The notes below the pieces were generated by a model. The model saw nothing but the letters and a program-made list of their open reading frames with translations, was not told the origin of the DNA and did no database searches. 64,000 bases of DNA from Diacronema lutheri (taxonomy: Eukaryota > Haptophyta > Pavlovophyceae > Pavlovales > Pavlovaceae), in the NCBI GenBank assembly GCA_019448385.1, contig JAGTXO010000009.1, positions 372,001-436,000 of the forward strand. Reading direction: 5' to 3'. Of this stretch, positions 43,069 through 53,142 are shown piece after piece. The position numbers were made by a program, and so were the translations under genes. How positions within the stretch are numbered: the first letter of the stretch is position 1; the number at the start of each line of letters is the position of its first letter.

Positions 43069-44472
43069 ATGACCGGCCAGCTGTTCGCGGCGGTCCTCTC
43101 GCTCGCGGCGGTAGGCGCGGACGAGCGCGTGTGCGGCGCGCCCTCGCCGAGCAGCTGCGCCGCGCTTCGCTTTATCGACGTGCCCACCTTCTGGATCAAC
43201 GTGGACAGCGCGACCGGCCGCGCAGCGCGGATGCGCGCGCAGCTCGCGGCCCACCTCGCGGTCGGTGTCTGCGCGACGCGCGTGAGCGCGGTGCGGGTGG
43301 ACGAGGTGATCGAGGTGGCGCACGGCGAGTTGCTACCTCTGCTGCTCGCCCGCCGCGCGCCAAATGTCGAGGACGCCATCATGCTCTCGCACCTCAAGGC
43401 GATCTTCCTCGCGGCGCGGCGCGTGTCCGGGCCGTTCCTCATCCTCGAGGACGACGTCGACTTCATGCCGATCTCGCACTACCACGCCGTGCTGCCGCGG
43501 GCGAACATCACGAACGCCGCGCCGCTGCCGCCGCCCCCCTCTGTGCGCGCGCTTGCCGCGGGCGCGCCGCGCGGCTGGAGCCTGCTCCAACTCATGGTCG
43601 TAGCGGGCGGCGATGACTGGGCCGCGCTGCGCGCGCGCTGGAAGGCGGCGGGCGCGCCGCCGCTCGTCGAGCGCGCGAGCGTCGTTCGCCGCTTTAGCGC
43701 GCCGCGCCGCGCCTGCGAGGTCGCCTCGTACTCGGCCGGCGCGTACGTGCTTTCAGCGCGCGCTGCTGGGAGCGTGCTCGCGCGCTGGCCAACGGCCGTG
43801 GCGCCGCGCGCGCGCGGGGGGGTGCGCGTGCGGCTCGACCGCTCGTGCTTCACGCCAGCGTCGCGGTGGCCCGCGGCGTGTGCCGTTGCAGTGGCGGCGG
43901 GCGGCGCGGCCGCCGCGCCCGAGCCGGAGCTCGCCTTCTTCTCCGACCACTGCATCGTCAATTTCGAGATGCGCGGGCCCGCCATTTCCCTTGGCCGATT
44001 TGAAAAGGAGCGGCGCGCGCCCAACCGGTCGGCGGCCGTCGAGGAGCTCGACGCGCTCGCGGACAGCTGGCGCTCATACAGCGCGACGCCGCCGTGGTTC
44101 ACCGACTGCAACGAGCGCGCGCGCTCCGGTGAGAGCGCGCACGGCAGCGCGCAATGGCGCCTCTTTTTAACCTCGCAGGTCGAAACGTACGGCTGGTGGC
44201 GCAAGGCATGCAGGCTCGCCAAGCGCTCGTGCACGCGCGCGCAGCGCGACGCGCTGCGCGCGCTGCTGCCGCTCGAGAGCTTCGGCTTCGTGCCCAAGGC
44301 GGGCGGGCCCGTGCCCGAGGCGCTCACGCGGCCTGAGCGCGCGACGCTCTCGCCGCTCATGGAGCGCGTGTGCTCAGCCGCGGTGCGCCCCGCCTCTGCT
44401 CATTCGTGCGCGCGCACGACCATGCGCTTGATGCAAGGCGTGGAGGCGCATGCCCTCGGGCAGGGCCCCTAG
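43069..44472 (+). CDS. Glycosyltransferase family 25-type protein
   Basis: A 467-aa single-exon protein with an N-terminal hydrophobic leader (MTGQLFAAVLSLAAVG). GT25 features: FWINVDSATGRAARM near residue 40, then SHLKAIFLAARRVSGPFLIL followed by EDDVDF, the metal-binding acidic motif. A SAGAYVLSARAAGSVL segment follows, the conserved YlIs-type region. GT25 enzymes transfer galactose or glucose to glycans or collagen hydroxylysine; the acceptor here is unknown. The start is 6 bp after the previous stop on the same strand, so the two genes leave no room for a separate promoter. The last 15 codons and the stop lie inside a 53-bp minisatellite. Confidence 0.8.
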   Translation: MTGQLFAAVLSLAAVGADERVCGAPSPSSCAALRFIDVPTFWINVDSATGRAARMRAQLAAHLAVGVCATRVSAVRVDEVIEVAHGELLPLLLARRAPNVEDAIMLSHLKAIFLAARRVSGPFLILEDDVDFMPISHYHAVLPRANITNAAPLPPPPSVRALAAGAPRGWSLLQLMVVAGGDDWAALRARWKAAGAPPLVERASVVRRFSAPRRACEVASYSAGAYVLSARAAGSVLARWPTAVAPRARGGVRVRLDRSCFTPASRWPAACAVAVAAGGAAAAPEPELAFFSDHCIVNFEMRGPAISLGRFEKERRAPNRSAAVEELDALADSWRSYSATPPWFTDCNERARSGESAHGSAQWRLFLTSQVETYGWWRKACRLAKRSCTRAQRDALRALLPLESFGFVPKAGGPVPEALTRPERATLSPLMERVCSAAVRPASAHSCARTTMRLMQGVEAHALGQGP

Positions 44473-44585
44473 CGCACAGCTTGATGCAAGGCATGGAGGC
44501 GCATGCCCTCGGGCAGGGCTCCTGGCGCACAGCTTGATGCAAGGCATGGAGGCGCATGCTTTTTGGGCAGGGCACCTGGCGCACG
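44427..44585 (+). repeat. 53-bp minisatellite, three copies, overlapping a stop codon
   Basis: Units start CTTGATGCAAGGC at 44427, 44480 and 44533. The third has a TTTT insertion. The first copy encodes the end of the GT25 protein and the second begins after its TAG. Confidence 0.9.
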
Positions 44586-44747
44586 CTGTGGGTGTGGGTG
44601 CGGGGAGAGGGGGGAGGCGGGAGGGTAGCAACGGGGGTCGGGGACGCTTCTGCCTTCAAGTCCAGGCGAGACTGGGGCAGTTGCTGGCTTGCTGCCACTG
44701 AGGCACGATTCGAGCGACGGTACTTTTTTTGCAAACTTTCCCTCCGT

Positions 44748-46964
44748 TCAGCCGATTTCGGCGTCCGCTGCCCCTTCCGCCGGCGCAGCCGTCGCGTCCG
44801 GCGCGTCGACCGCCTCGGATGCCTCGCTCCGCCTCTCGCCCGCGGTTGCCTGGACCACGCTCACGGGCCTGTCCGCAGCTTCGCGCGAGTCGGCGATCGC
44901 CAGCGCGTCCGCCTCGGCCGCCTTGCTCATCGGCAGGTAGCTCGTGATGCCCGCTGGCAACTCCTTCGGGGGCTGCAAACCTCGAGCGCGCAGCGAGCGG
45001 CGCGAAGCGAGGGGCTGCGCCGGTGAGCGCGCGCGGGGGAGCTATTGGCACGTCTGGGGGGTAGGTTCGGGTGGGGCGGGGGGGAGGGGGGGGGGGAGGG
45101 GGGGGGGGGGTGATTTGACGATTGGCGAGCGCACAAATTCAAAGTGTGGCCCAAAGTGCGCGCGGACGGTGATGTCGCCGAACAGCGAGATCGCTGGATA
45201 GAACCACGCGCGGTCAATACCCTCAAAGGGCGCGCCCTGCAGCTCGCCGTTCTTATAAAAAGCGACCACACTGCCCTCGTTCGGGACGCGTTTCTGGTCG
45301 GGGTCGACGATAAGGTAACTGCCACTTTTCAAACTGAGTTGCGCGCGCTGCCTGCGGCACGGGGTCGCGCATGCGCGCGTGCGCGTCGGTTAGGTGTGGC
45401 GGCGTGCGCGCGCGGCATGACGCGACGCGACGCGACGCGGCGCGGCGCGCAGCGCGGCTGCTTGCCTGGGCAAGTGCGAGCGCTGCGGCAAGTGGAGGAG
45501 GCAGCCAATCACATCGCCCTGCCCGTACCCACTCCCGCCGAAACGGCGGCCAATTGATTGGTGGAACGCCGTGCCCGCCTTCGAGCGGTACGAGTACGAG
45601 TGCTCGTCGTACCCCGCCGGCGCGTCTGGCGTCGCAAGCTCAGTCGCCCAGCCCAGCCGGCATGCGGCGGGCGCAAGCCCGTCGTGTGTCTGCGCGTCGA
45701 TGACGCGTACCTCGTAGTACCACGTGCCGTGCCCGACGGCGTGGGTTGCGCAGACAGTGCGGTAGCCCTTGTGCCCTGTCGCGACGCGATAGTGCTCGCC
45801 AGCGTGCTCGCCGCTGCCCTTGGACACGCGCAGCTGTGACGCCTTGTGCGTGACGCTCAGCTGCACGACGGCCGGTTCCTGGAAAATTCCGACCATCTCC
45901 GAGCAGCGCACGACGGGCACCATGCGCGAGTTCTCGGGGACGATCTGCGGCTGCACGGGCGCGTCAAGCGCTCGACTCGACGGCTTGGGCCGGCCCTTGT
46001 CGCCTTTTGGTAAGCGCGCATCCGACGCGCCCGCTCCGCTGCCACGCCGTGCCTTCTTGCCCGCGCCGCCGCCCGCCGCGCCGCTCGCGGGCGCCGCGCG
46101 CTTGGCGCCGGCAGCGGCGGCGTCAGCGATGGCAGGCGCGCCGTCAATTGCGATGGCACCAGCCACCCGCTCGCGCACGTGCGCCGCGCGCGTCTCTGCC
46201 GCGCGCATCGCTTTGGTCCGAAGTGGTGTGAGGTCGAGATTGGCGGGGTTACGAAGGCCGACGTGTGACCGACCGACGCAGTCAAACACCTGGGCAACGG
46301 CCTGCGTGAAGATTCGCTTCTCAAGCGCGCTCTGCTTCTCGTCGAGCTTGACCAGCTCGCGCCCGTACCCGACCGATGCAAAGTGCTCGCGTATCCATGG
46401 CGTGATCTCGTCCTTGAGCGAGAAGCGCGTTGTCCGCCCACCGGCGTCTTCGGTGCGGAACGAGCGGCCGTCAGCGTTGAGCGCGAGGTTGAGAATCGCG
46501 GTCTCGGCCATGCCACTCCACGAGTTCTCGATAAGCTCCAGCCGCTCCTCTGCCTCCGCCACCGGGCCCACGCACATGCGGCACGTGAAGAGGTAGTTGC
46601 GCTGCAGGGGCATCATCTCTTTGACGGCAGGCGCGCGGATGCAGCGGCCGTGGAACCACTGATCGCACGCAGAACAGCGGAGCGCAACCTCACCGTACGT
46701 GCGCGACTCGCCGCAGTAGCAGTACACGCCCTCTGCGTTGAAGAAGTGGCGCTCATCCCACGTAAGCTCGGCCGCCACTGACGGCGCGCCGGACAATGCC
46801 AGCATGACCGACGCTGGCGCGTCGACCGCAATATCGGCCGCGGCGGCTGGCGCGGGCAACATGCGCCCGACATGCGAGCGCGCAGTCGGGCTTGCGCCGG
46901 CCGGCGCGCCGGCGGGTGCGAACGCGACGCTGCCCTCCAAGGGCGCTGGCGCGAGCTCGGGCAT
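44748..46964 (-). CDS. ASH2: ASH2, subunit of SET1/COMPASS histone methyltransferase
   Basis: Exons 46964-45466, 45333-45135 and 44972-44748 give 640 aa. A PHD-type zinc finger (VYCYCGESRTYG, CSACDQWFHGRC, CRMC; ~80-132) is followed by the ASH2 winged-helix region (ENSWSGMAETAILNLALN). A basic linker (KKARRGSG) leads to the SPRY domain: GTWYYEVRVID, YGQGDVIGCLLHLP, KSGSYLIVDPDQ, VVAFYKNGELQG, GPHFEFPPKELPAG. ASH2 binds RBBP5 through SPRY and stimulates H3K4 methylation. Intron 1 begins with AG|GCAAGC and is a GC-AG intron; phase 2 on both sides restores SLKSGSY. Intron 2 holds a G-run (C on sense). Confidence 0.92.
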
Positions 46965-47097
46965 GGGCGCTGGGTTTTCAATCTTGACGAGGTCAATACC
47001 CCCATACTCAATAATATAATTGTTTCCCCATAATATACTGCGCTTACGTCAGGACAGCGGGGTCAGCACCAGCTGCGGGTCCCATAATATCCCCATA
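46965..47097. promoter_or_regulatory. Divergent promoter, ASH2 / Sel1-MYND
   Basis: A 133-bp AT-rich island. It contains TTACGTCA at about 47044 (TGACGTAA on the other strand, a CRE/bZIP-type site), AATATAATAATTG-like sequence near 47010-47022 and repeated CCCCATAATAT/CCCCATAATG units, the last spanning the plus-strand ATG. Confidence 0.5.
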
Positions 47098-48399
47098 ATG
47101 GCCGAGGCCGCGCGCCTCCACCGCCACGCAGCCAACCGGTACATCGCCGTGCATCAAGTCATGTGGGGTGTTCGCTATGCGACCGGCCACGGCGTGCCGC
47201 AGAATTGGGTCAAGGCCGCACAACTCTTCCGCCTCGCGGCCGACCAGAAGCACGCAGAAGCGCAGTTCCAGCTCGGCGTTTGCTTCTGGCTAGGCAAGGG
47301 CGTGCCGCAGGATTTGGCGGAGGCCGCGCGCTTCTACCGTCTCGCGGCCGACCAGAAGCACGCAAGAGCGCAGTTCCTGCTCGGCACTTGCTTTGCGAGA
47401 GGCGAGGGCGTGCCGCAGGATGTGGCGGAGGCCGCGCGCTTCTACCGCCTCGCGGCCGACCAGAAGCACGCAGAAGCGCAATTCCTGCTTGGCGTTTGCT
47501 TCGTGGAAGGCATAGGCGTGGCGCGGGATGCGGCGGAGGCCGCGCGCCTCTTTCACCTCGCGGCCGACCAGAAGCACGCAAATGCGCAATGCCAGCTCGG
47601 TCTTTGCTTTGCGGAAGGCATAGGCGTGCCGCAGGATGTGGCGGAGGCCGCGCGCTTCTACCGCCTTGCGGCCGACCAGAAGCACGCAGATGCGCAATGC
47701 CAGCTCGGTCTTTGCTTTGCGGAAGGCATAGGCGTGCCGCAGGACGTGGCGGAGGCCGCGCGCTTCTACCGCCTTGCAGCCGACCAGAAGCACGCAAATG
47801 CGCAATTCCAGCTCGGTCTTTGCTTTGCGGAAGGCATAGGCGTGCCGCAGGATGTGGCGGAGGCCGCGCGCTTCTACCGCCTCGCGGCCGACCAGAAGCA
47901 CGCAAGAGCGCAGTTCCTGCTTGGCGTTTGCTTTGTGAAAGGCATAGGCGTGGCGCGGGATGTGGCGGAGGGCGCGCGCCTCTTTCACCTCACGGCCGAC
48001 CGAGGTTATGCAGCAGCCTGCGTCAGCTTCGGCGGTGCCCTTCTCAGTGAGTTTGCTGGCAGCGACCCCTCGCAGAAGCGCGAGGGGGCTCTCCTTCTTG
48101 CGCGCGCCACTCGGCAGCGCGAGGACTCGGCCAGCAGCGATGCTGCGCTCAAGCAGCTCGGCGAATTTGCGGGCGAGCGCGAGGTCGTGCGCGCGTGCTG
48201 CATCGGCTGCGGTCAGACCAAGGAGCTCAAGGTGTGCAGCAAGTGCCGCGTGGCCAAGTTTTGCGGCGCCGAGTGCGTGCGGCGCATGTGGCCCGTGCAC
48301 AAGGCAGGCTGCCGGCGCTTTGCCGCGGAGGATGCTGCCTCTGCCAGCGCGGGCAAGGCTGGGTCTGAGGCAGATCGCGCCGTTGGCCCCCTCCCCTGA
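47098..48399 (+). CDS. Sel1-like repeat protein with C-terminal MYND finger
   Basis: A 433-aa single-exon protein. Eight 36-residue Sel1-like repeats run from ~37 to ~325, typified by GVPQDVAEAARFYRLAADQ then a KHAxAQ segment and LGLCFAEGI. The DNA repeats are 108 bp and nearly identical, especially copies 5-7. A MYND zinc finger follows: CCIGCG, CSKC, FCGAEC, HKAGC (~368-405). Sel1 arrays are solenoid scaffolds and MYND fingers bind proline-rich peptides. This pairing is found in large families in some algae and protists; no enzyme is implied. The ATG lies in the CCCCATAATG unit at 47098. Confidence 0.9.
   Translation: MAEAARLHRHAANRYIAVHQVMWGVRYATGHGVPQNWVKAAQLFRLAADQKHAEAQFQLGVCFWLGKGVPQDLAEAARFYRLAADQKHARAQFLLGTCFARGEGVPQDVAEAARFYRLAADQKHAEAQFLLGVCFVEGIGVARDAAEAARLFHLAADQKHANAQCQLGLCFAEGIGVPQDVAEAARFYRLAADQKHADAQCQLGLCFAEGIGVPQDVAEAARFYRLAADQKHANAQFQLGLCFAEGIGVPQDVAEAARFYRLAADQKHARAQFLLGVCFVKGIGVARDVAEGARLFHLTADRGYAAACVSFGGALLSEFAGSDPSQKREGALLLARATRQREDSASSDAALKQLGEFAGEREVVRACCIGCGQTKELKVCSKCRVAKFCGAECVRRMWPVHKAGCRRFAAEDAASASAGKAGSEADRAVGPLP
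47190..48010 (+). repeat. 108-bp coding tandem repeat, about 7.5 copies
   Basis: In-frame DNA repeat of the Sel1 array. Copies at 47610-47930 differ at only a few positions, which indicates recent duplication or gene conversion. Confidence 0.9.
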
Positions 48400-48436
48400 C
48401 CTGCTGCCTTCACGCGGGCAGCTGCGCCTCCGCGCC

Positions 48437-50619
48437 TCAGCGCCAGCTGGGTGCGTGATACGGCACATAGCGCGGCTGCGCGGGGAAGTTGCGCTGGTGC
48501 GTGATCGGGTTGTACTCTGGCAGGCCGCCATTGCCGTACCGCTGCCGGCTCGAATGTGGCTCGGGCTGGCCAGGATGGAGGACGCTCACGCTGCTCCGGC
48601 CAGGCGCGCCATGCCGCACGATGCGCAGCTGCGCCGAATGCCCTTGCGGCGTGTACGGCACGAACGCGCCGCGGTTGTTGTTGTTGTGCACGCCTGCCCC
48701 CACGGAGGGCAGGTAGGGGAGGCGCACGTGCGGCGGCGCGGCCGCCTGCTGCTCGCCATACGGCGGAGGAATCCTGCGCCTGTTGCCGTTGTGCGCGATG
48801 GGGTAGGGCTGCTGCTGCTGCTGCTTGTACTCGGAGGAGGGCAGCTGCGCGGGGTGCATCGCCATCGGCTTGTACGCCGACTGCACGAGGTGGCCCCACG
48901 GCACGCGCGTGTCCGGCGCCGCGCGCGCGGCGGTTAGTGAGAGCGCGCGCGAAGGAGGGGGGGGGGGGGGGGGGGCGCACGGCCGCGAGCTCGCGCCGGC
49001 GCGCACCTCGGGCGCGGGCGTGCGGAAGACGGACGGCAGCTTGGCGTTGTGCGCATCGCGCAGCTGCTGCTGCCGCGCCTGCTGCCGCTTCGCGAGCAGT
49101 GCCGCCGTCGCGTCCTCGACGGGTGCAGTGGGCGCGTGCTGCGCCCTGGCGTCCATGGCCGGGTCGCGCGGCGGCGAGCCACCAAACGGCTGGCGCACAC
49201 GCGCCGGCTCGGGCGGAGCAACATTCGCATGAGCATGGCGAACGGGCCTGCCCACGTCGGCCGCTGCCGCCGCCTGCTGCTCGGCCGCGCCGCCTGGCAG
49301 CGCGGGCTTGAGCACGTCCGGCGCGCCGGAGCGCTTGGCCACGACGGCGCTCATTGCCACGGCGCTCTGGTGCCGGTTGGTCAAAGCGGCGGGCTGCTGT
49401 TGCCGGTTCGCGTCGGCGCGCGCCGAGTTGAGCGGCGTCTCGTACCGGCTGGGCGGCAGGTTCTGCTTGAGGTCGTTGAATTTGCGCGGCACGTGGATCG
49501 TGCGCACGATGTCAACCGACTCGTCGAGGGGCGGAGCGTCCGCGTCGAGGGGCGGGAGCAGGTCCAGGCGGCGCTGCACGGATGGCATGGCAAGGATCTG
49601 CTCGACGGTCGGGCGGTCGCGCTGCTCGACGACGAGGAGCTTCGCGACGAGCTCGTGCATGTCCGCTGAGTAGGCCGCGGAGATCGGCTCGAACTTGCCG
49701 CGCATCACCTTGCGCGCGAGACCGTCCATCGAATTCGAATCAAATGGCGGCTTGAAGGTGAGGAGCTCGTACAGGAGGCAGCCGAGCGACCAGACGTCGC
49801 ACTTGCCGTTGTACGGCTTGTTGCGCCAGACCTCGGGCGCCACGTAGTACGGCGTGCCCACCTGCGTGCGCGCGAGCGCGTCCGCCGTCTTGAGCACTTT
49901 TGCGACGCCAAAGTCACCGAGCGTCACGTGCCGGTCGGACATCATAAAGACGTTTGCAGACTTGAGGTCGCGATGGAGGATGTTGCGCTCGTGGAGGGAC
50001 TGGAGGCCGTAGCACATCTGGATGAAGAACGACCACACTGTCGCCTCCTTGAGCGCGCCGCGTCCCTTGCGCGCCTTCAGCCAGCCGAAGAGATCGCCAT
50101 GCGCGGCGAATTCAGTGACGATATAGAGCACGTCCGCGTCAACGAACGCCTCGAGGAAGCGGATGTTGAAGGGACCACCAACGGAGGCGAGCACGCGGAT
50201 CTCATTGACCGCCTCCTGCCGCTCCTTGATGTTCATGCGGCGCGTGTCCACCTTCTTGATCGCGTACCTGCGCGGCGCGGAGGCGCCGCACGCCCGCAGG
50301 CGCGGCGATGCGCGTCGGCTCGAGCACGACGACCCTGCGCGTGCGGAGCGCGCGCGCACGCACGCGAGGCGGTGCGCAGCGCGCACTGCTTCCCGTCTGA
50401 TTGCCGGAGCGCCACGTAGACCGAGCCATACGACTGCACGAAAACGGCGGCGCGGTGCGGCGTGGGTAGGAGCGCGTGCCACGTTACGCTCGCGCCGTAC
50501 CGCACGCGCGCGGCGCGCTTGGACGGAGGATCGTCCGGCGGCAGCGCAGGCACGCGTTGCGCCAAGGCGCGCACCCCCTTGCCGAGAAACTTCTTGAGCT
50601 GGAAGTCCCGGATGGACAT
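48437..50619 (-). CDS. NEK-type serine/threonine protein kinase
   Basis: Exons 50619-50575, 50433-50387, 50267-49007 and 48880-48437 give 598 aa. The kinase domain starts at residue 5. Motifs: glycine loop GKGSYGSVY split by intron 1 (residues 13-21), YAIKK with the catalytic Lys near 35, HRDLKSANV (129-137), DFG (149-151) and GTPYYVAPE (168-176). These and FKPPFDSNSM are typical of NIMA-related kinases, which act in mitosis and cilia. Splices restore GKG|SYG and GKQ|YAIKK. The C-terminal ~310 residues are disordered, Pro/Gln-rich. The last intron contains CTAAC as a possible branch point and a 19-nt C run on sense; its acceptor is less certain. Convergent with the Sel1 gene, 37 bp apart. Confidence 0.88.
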
Positions 50620-50813
50620 AGCACCCGCGCGCGCGACGCCCGCGTCGGGCAACCCCGCGACCAACTCCGAGCGGCTGCACACAGGCGGACAGATTTCAAA
50701 CGGTTGTCAATAAAATTGTTGCGACTTTAAAAAAAAATAAGTTGGGCCCGGCGTGCGGCGCTCCGCTCGCGCTCCGCTCGCGCAAGACGTGGAACATCGC
50801 GCGCGCCGCGCGG

Positions 50814-52437
50814 CTACAGCATGCGCACATAGCCACCCGATTCGCTGCCCACACCCGCCTCGTCCACATCGGCGCGCGCGGGTGCGGGCCGGCCGCCAAA
50901 CAGCGAGCCAAGCGCGCGCATGCGCTCGCTCACTGACAATTGCCCCTCCAAGCTGCCCGCGCCGCGCGCGGGGCCGGGCTTGAGCGCGCCGGCGGTGGCT
51001 CGGCTGCCAGCGGCGGCTTGCGCAATCGACTCGCGCGCGCCACCGAGCGCGCCCGAGAGCAGCGCGAGGATGTTGAACCACTGCTGGTCGAGAAAGAGCG
51101 GCATGTCATGGGGTTGCCACTCCTCGTTGGGCGTTGCAAGCTCGAGCACGTGCCAGCGGACGGCGGGCGCGCGCGCGAGCATCGAGGGCGAGGCCGCCGC
51201 GTCCACCGCCGGCTGCAGCCTCCCCGCCCGCTCCTCGCGCGCCAGCTGCTCGTAAAGCGACGCCCTCGCCACGTGGATAATGTTATCATGTTGGTGGTAC
51301 GTGACGATGCGCACCGCATGCAGCTTGCGGAAGCCGCGGAGCGTGCGGCCCTGCGGCGCGAGCAGCGCGCGGCGAGCGCGCAGGCGTGCGCGGCCGCATC
51401 GTCGGGCCCGGTCGCGCGCTGCGGCGCAGGGTGGCGCGGCGCGGCGCGGCGCGGCGGAGGGCGGCACGCGCCAGCGGAGGGCGGCACGCGCCAGCGGAGG
51501 GCGGCGGAACAACACGCACCTCCCAGCCAGTCGCAACGAGGATAAAGCCGACGATGGCGGCGAGCGTCTCGAGCGCGGCGCGAGAGAGCGCGCGACTGAG
51601 GCTCCTCCGGCAGCCCAGCTTCCCCGCCGCCGGCCTCGGCCCCATCGCAAACTCAACATACCCACCGAGTACGCGCGAAAGCGAGGAGAAAGGACGGTCG
51701 AGGAGGACCGGGCCGTGCTCTCCGACGGGTTGGCGCGCGCGGACGAGCGCGGCGATGCACGCGCCGATGGAGAGGCCGTGGATCAGGATGTGCCTCGGGT
51801 CCACCCCTTCGTCGATCAGCAGCCGCAGCGCCGCCGTCCCATCCGCGACAAGGTCGTCGATGCACGTGATGTACCCGTCTGAGTGGGCGACGCCGCGCCA
51901 GTTGAAGACAAGCATGCCGACCTTGGCCTCGCGGACGTAGCGGTGGAAGTAGAAGAACCACTCCTCGTACTTTTGCATGTTGGCGTTGAAGAAGATCACC
52001 CACCGCCGCCGGCTCGCGCTGCGCGGCGGCGCGTGCCTCGCGCCGTCGAGCCGCACGCCGTCGGCCGTTGTGAACCGCACGTGCTCCCAACCTTCCAGCT
52101 CGTAGCGCAGGCGGATGCGCTCGAGGCGAAGGAGGTTGGAGTCGACGCCACGCACGCTCATCTTGCGCGGGAACACGACCGCCGCTGATACAAAGTGCCA
52201 CACGTCGCCGCAAGAAAGCGAGCGCAGCGCGCCGAGCGGCTCGGCGGCGAGGTGGTCGACAAACCCGGCCACGTCGCCCGGGAGTTGCCCCATCAGAACG
52301 ATGAGGCCGACGACGCGCGAGAAGCGATAGCCGATCGCGCGTAGCACCACGAGTCCGGCCGCCACCAGCAGCGCCCACAGACCCCAGCGCACACGCTCGT
52401 CCGTGTGCCACGCGAGTTCTAAGCGGCCGAGCTCCAT
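50814..52437 (-). CDS. Membrane-associated alpha/beta hydrolase
   Basis: Exons 52437-51520 and 51323-50814 give 475 aa. A hydrophobic segment near residues 20-55 (WGLWALLVAAGLVVL, then VVGLIVLMGQL) anchors it. The hydrolase core has WVIFFNANMQKYEEWFFY, VFNWRGVAHS, the nucleophile elbow HGLSIGACIA (Gly-Leu-Ser-Ile-Gly), a probable acid in YHQHDNII (~319) and a possible base in WQPHDMPLF. It resembles the Legionella/Chlamydia-type DUF818 hydrolases rather than classical lipases. Substrate unknown. The intron (GTGCGT...AAG) contains GC-only short repeats at 51440-51505. Confidence 0.8.
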
Positions 52438-52483
52438 CGCGCCGGGTTCTCCGCGGTACCGCGGTGGCCGCGGATACGGAACA
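52438..52483. promoter_or_regulatory. 46-bp divergent promoter with perfect palindrome
   Basis: Contains the 14-bp perfect palindrome CCGCGGTACCGCGG at 52451-52464, near the centre between two opposite start codons. A symmetrical site is a natural candidate for a dimeric factor serving both genes. Confidence 0.45.
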
Positions 52484-53142
52484 ATGGCGGTGTTGTGGAT
52501 CGCGATGCTGGGCGTGACGGCATCGCGGGGCGGCTGCGGTGGGGCGTGGACCCGCGCGCGGCCGTGCGCATCGCCGCCGCGTCGCCAAAGCGTTCGACTG
52601 CTCGCCGCCGACGAGCAGCCGCAGAATGACGTCGCGCGCGTCAAACTCGACGGCGTCGGCCGACTCGGTCGAAGGACCACGCGCATCGACTTCACCTGCC
52701 AGGCATGCGGCTCGCGCACGAGCCGGATGATCAACCCGGAGGCCTACCGCACGGGTGTTGTCATCGTGCAGTGCGCCAGCCCGCCGTGCAGCAAGCATCA
52801 CGGTCCGTTTTCGCGCGCGCGCGTCGAGCCGCCGGTGCGACCGCTCACCGCCGGTGCGGCCCGCTCACCGCACGCGGCGGACGCACGCGGCGGCCTGCTA
52901 CGCATGCGGCCCGCGGTGTGTTTCGCTCCGCAGTGATTGCAGACAACCTCGACTACCTTGAACGCGGCTTCAAGAACATTGTCGAGTGGGGCAAGGCGAA
53001 CGGCATCCCCGGCATTCTTCTTAGAGGCGCCGCACAGCTGCCGCGATCCGAGGTCGTTGTGACCGAGGGCGAGGACACAGCAATTGTCACGGCTGCTGCG
53101 GACGAGCCAGGCCCACCGACTTCTACTGCTGGAGGCGGCTGA
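52484..53142 (+). CDS. ZIM17: DNL-type zinc finger protein (Hsp70 escort, Zim17/Hep1 family)
   Basis: Exons 52484-52802 and 52934-53142 give 175 aa. The DNL signature is present: RIDFTCQACGSRTSRMINPE, then AYRTGVVIVQCASPPC, KHH and VIADNLDYL, residues ~68-115. The splice in H|VIADNL restores the signature exactly. Family members keep mitochondrial or plastid Hsp70 soluble. The N-terminus (MAVLWIAMLGVTAS, then Arg-rich) suggests organelle import, with a signal-plus-transit layout pointing to the plastid (inference). The second zinc Cys pair reads CASPPC (four residues between) rather than CxxC, a small insertion. The C-terminal tail is acidic. Confidence 0.88.

Noticed and set aside
44427-44585. 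Possible CRISPR-like array
   Set aside because: The units are contiguous with no unique spacers and sit in a eukaryotic gene; it is a minisatellite.
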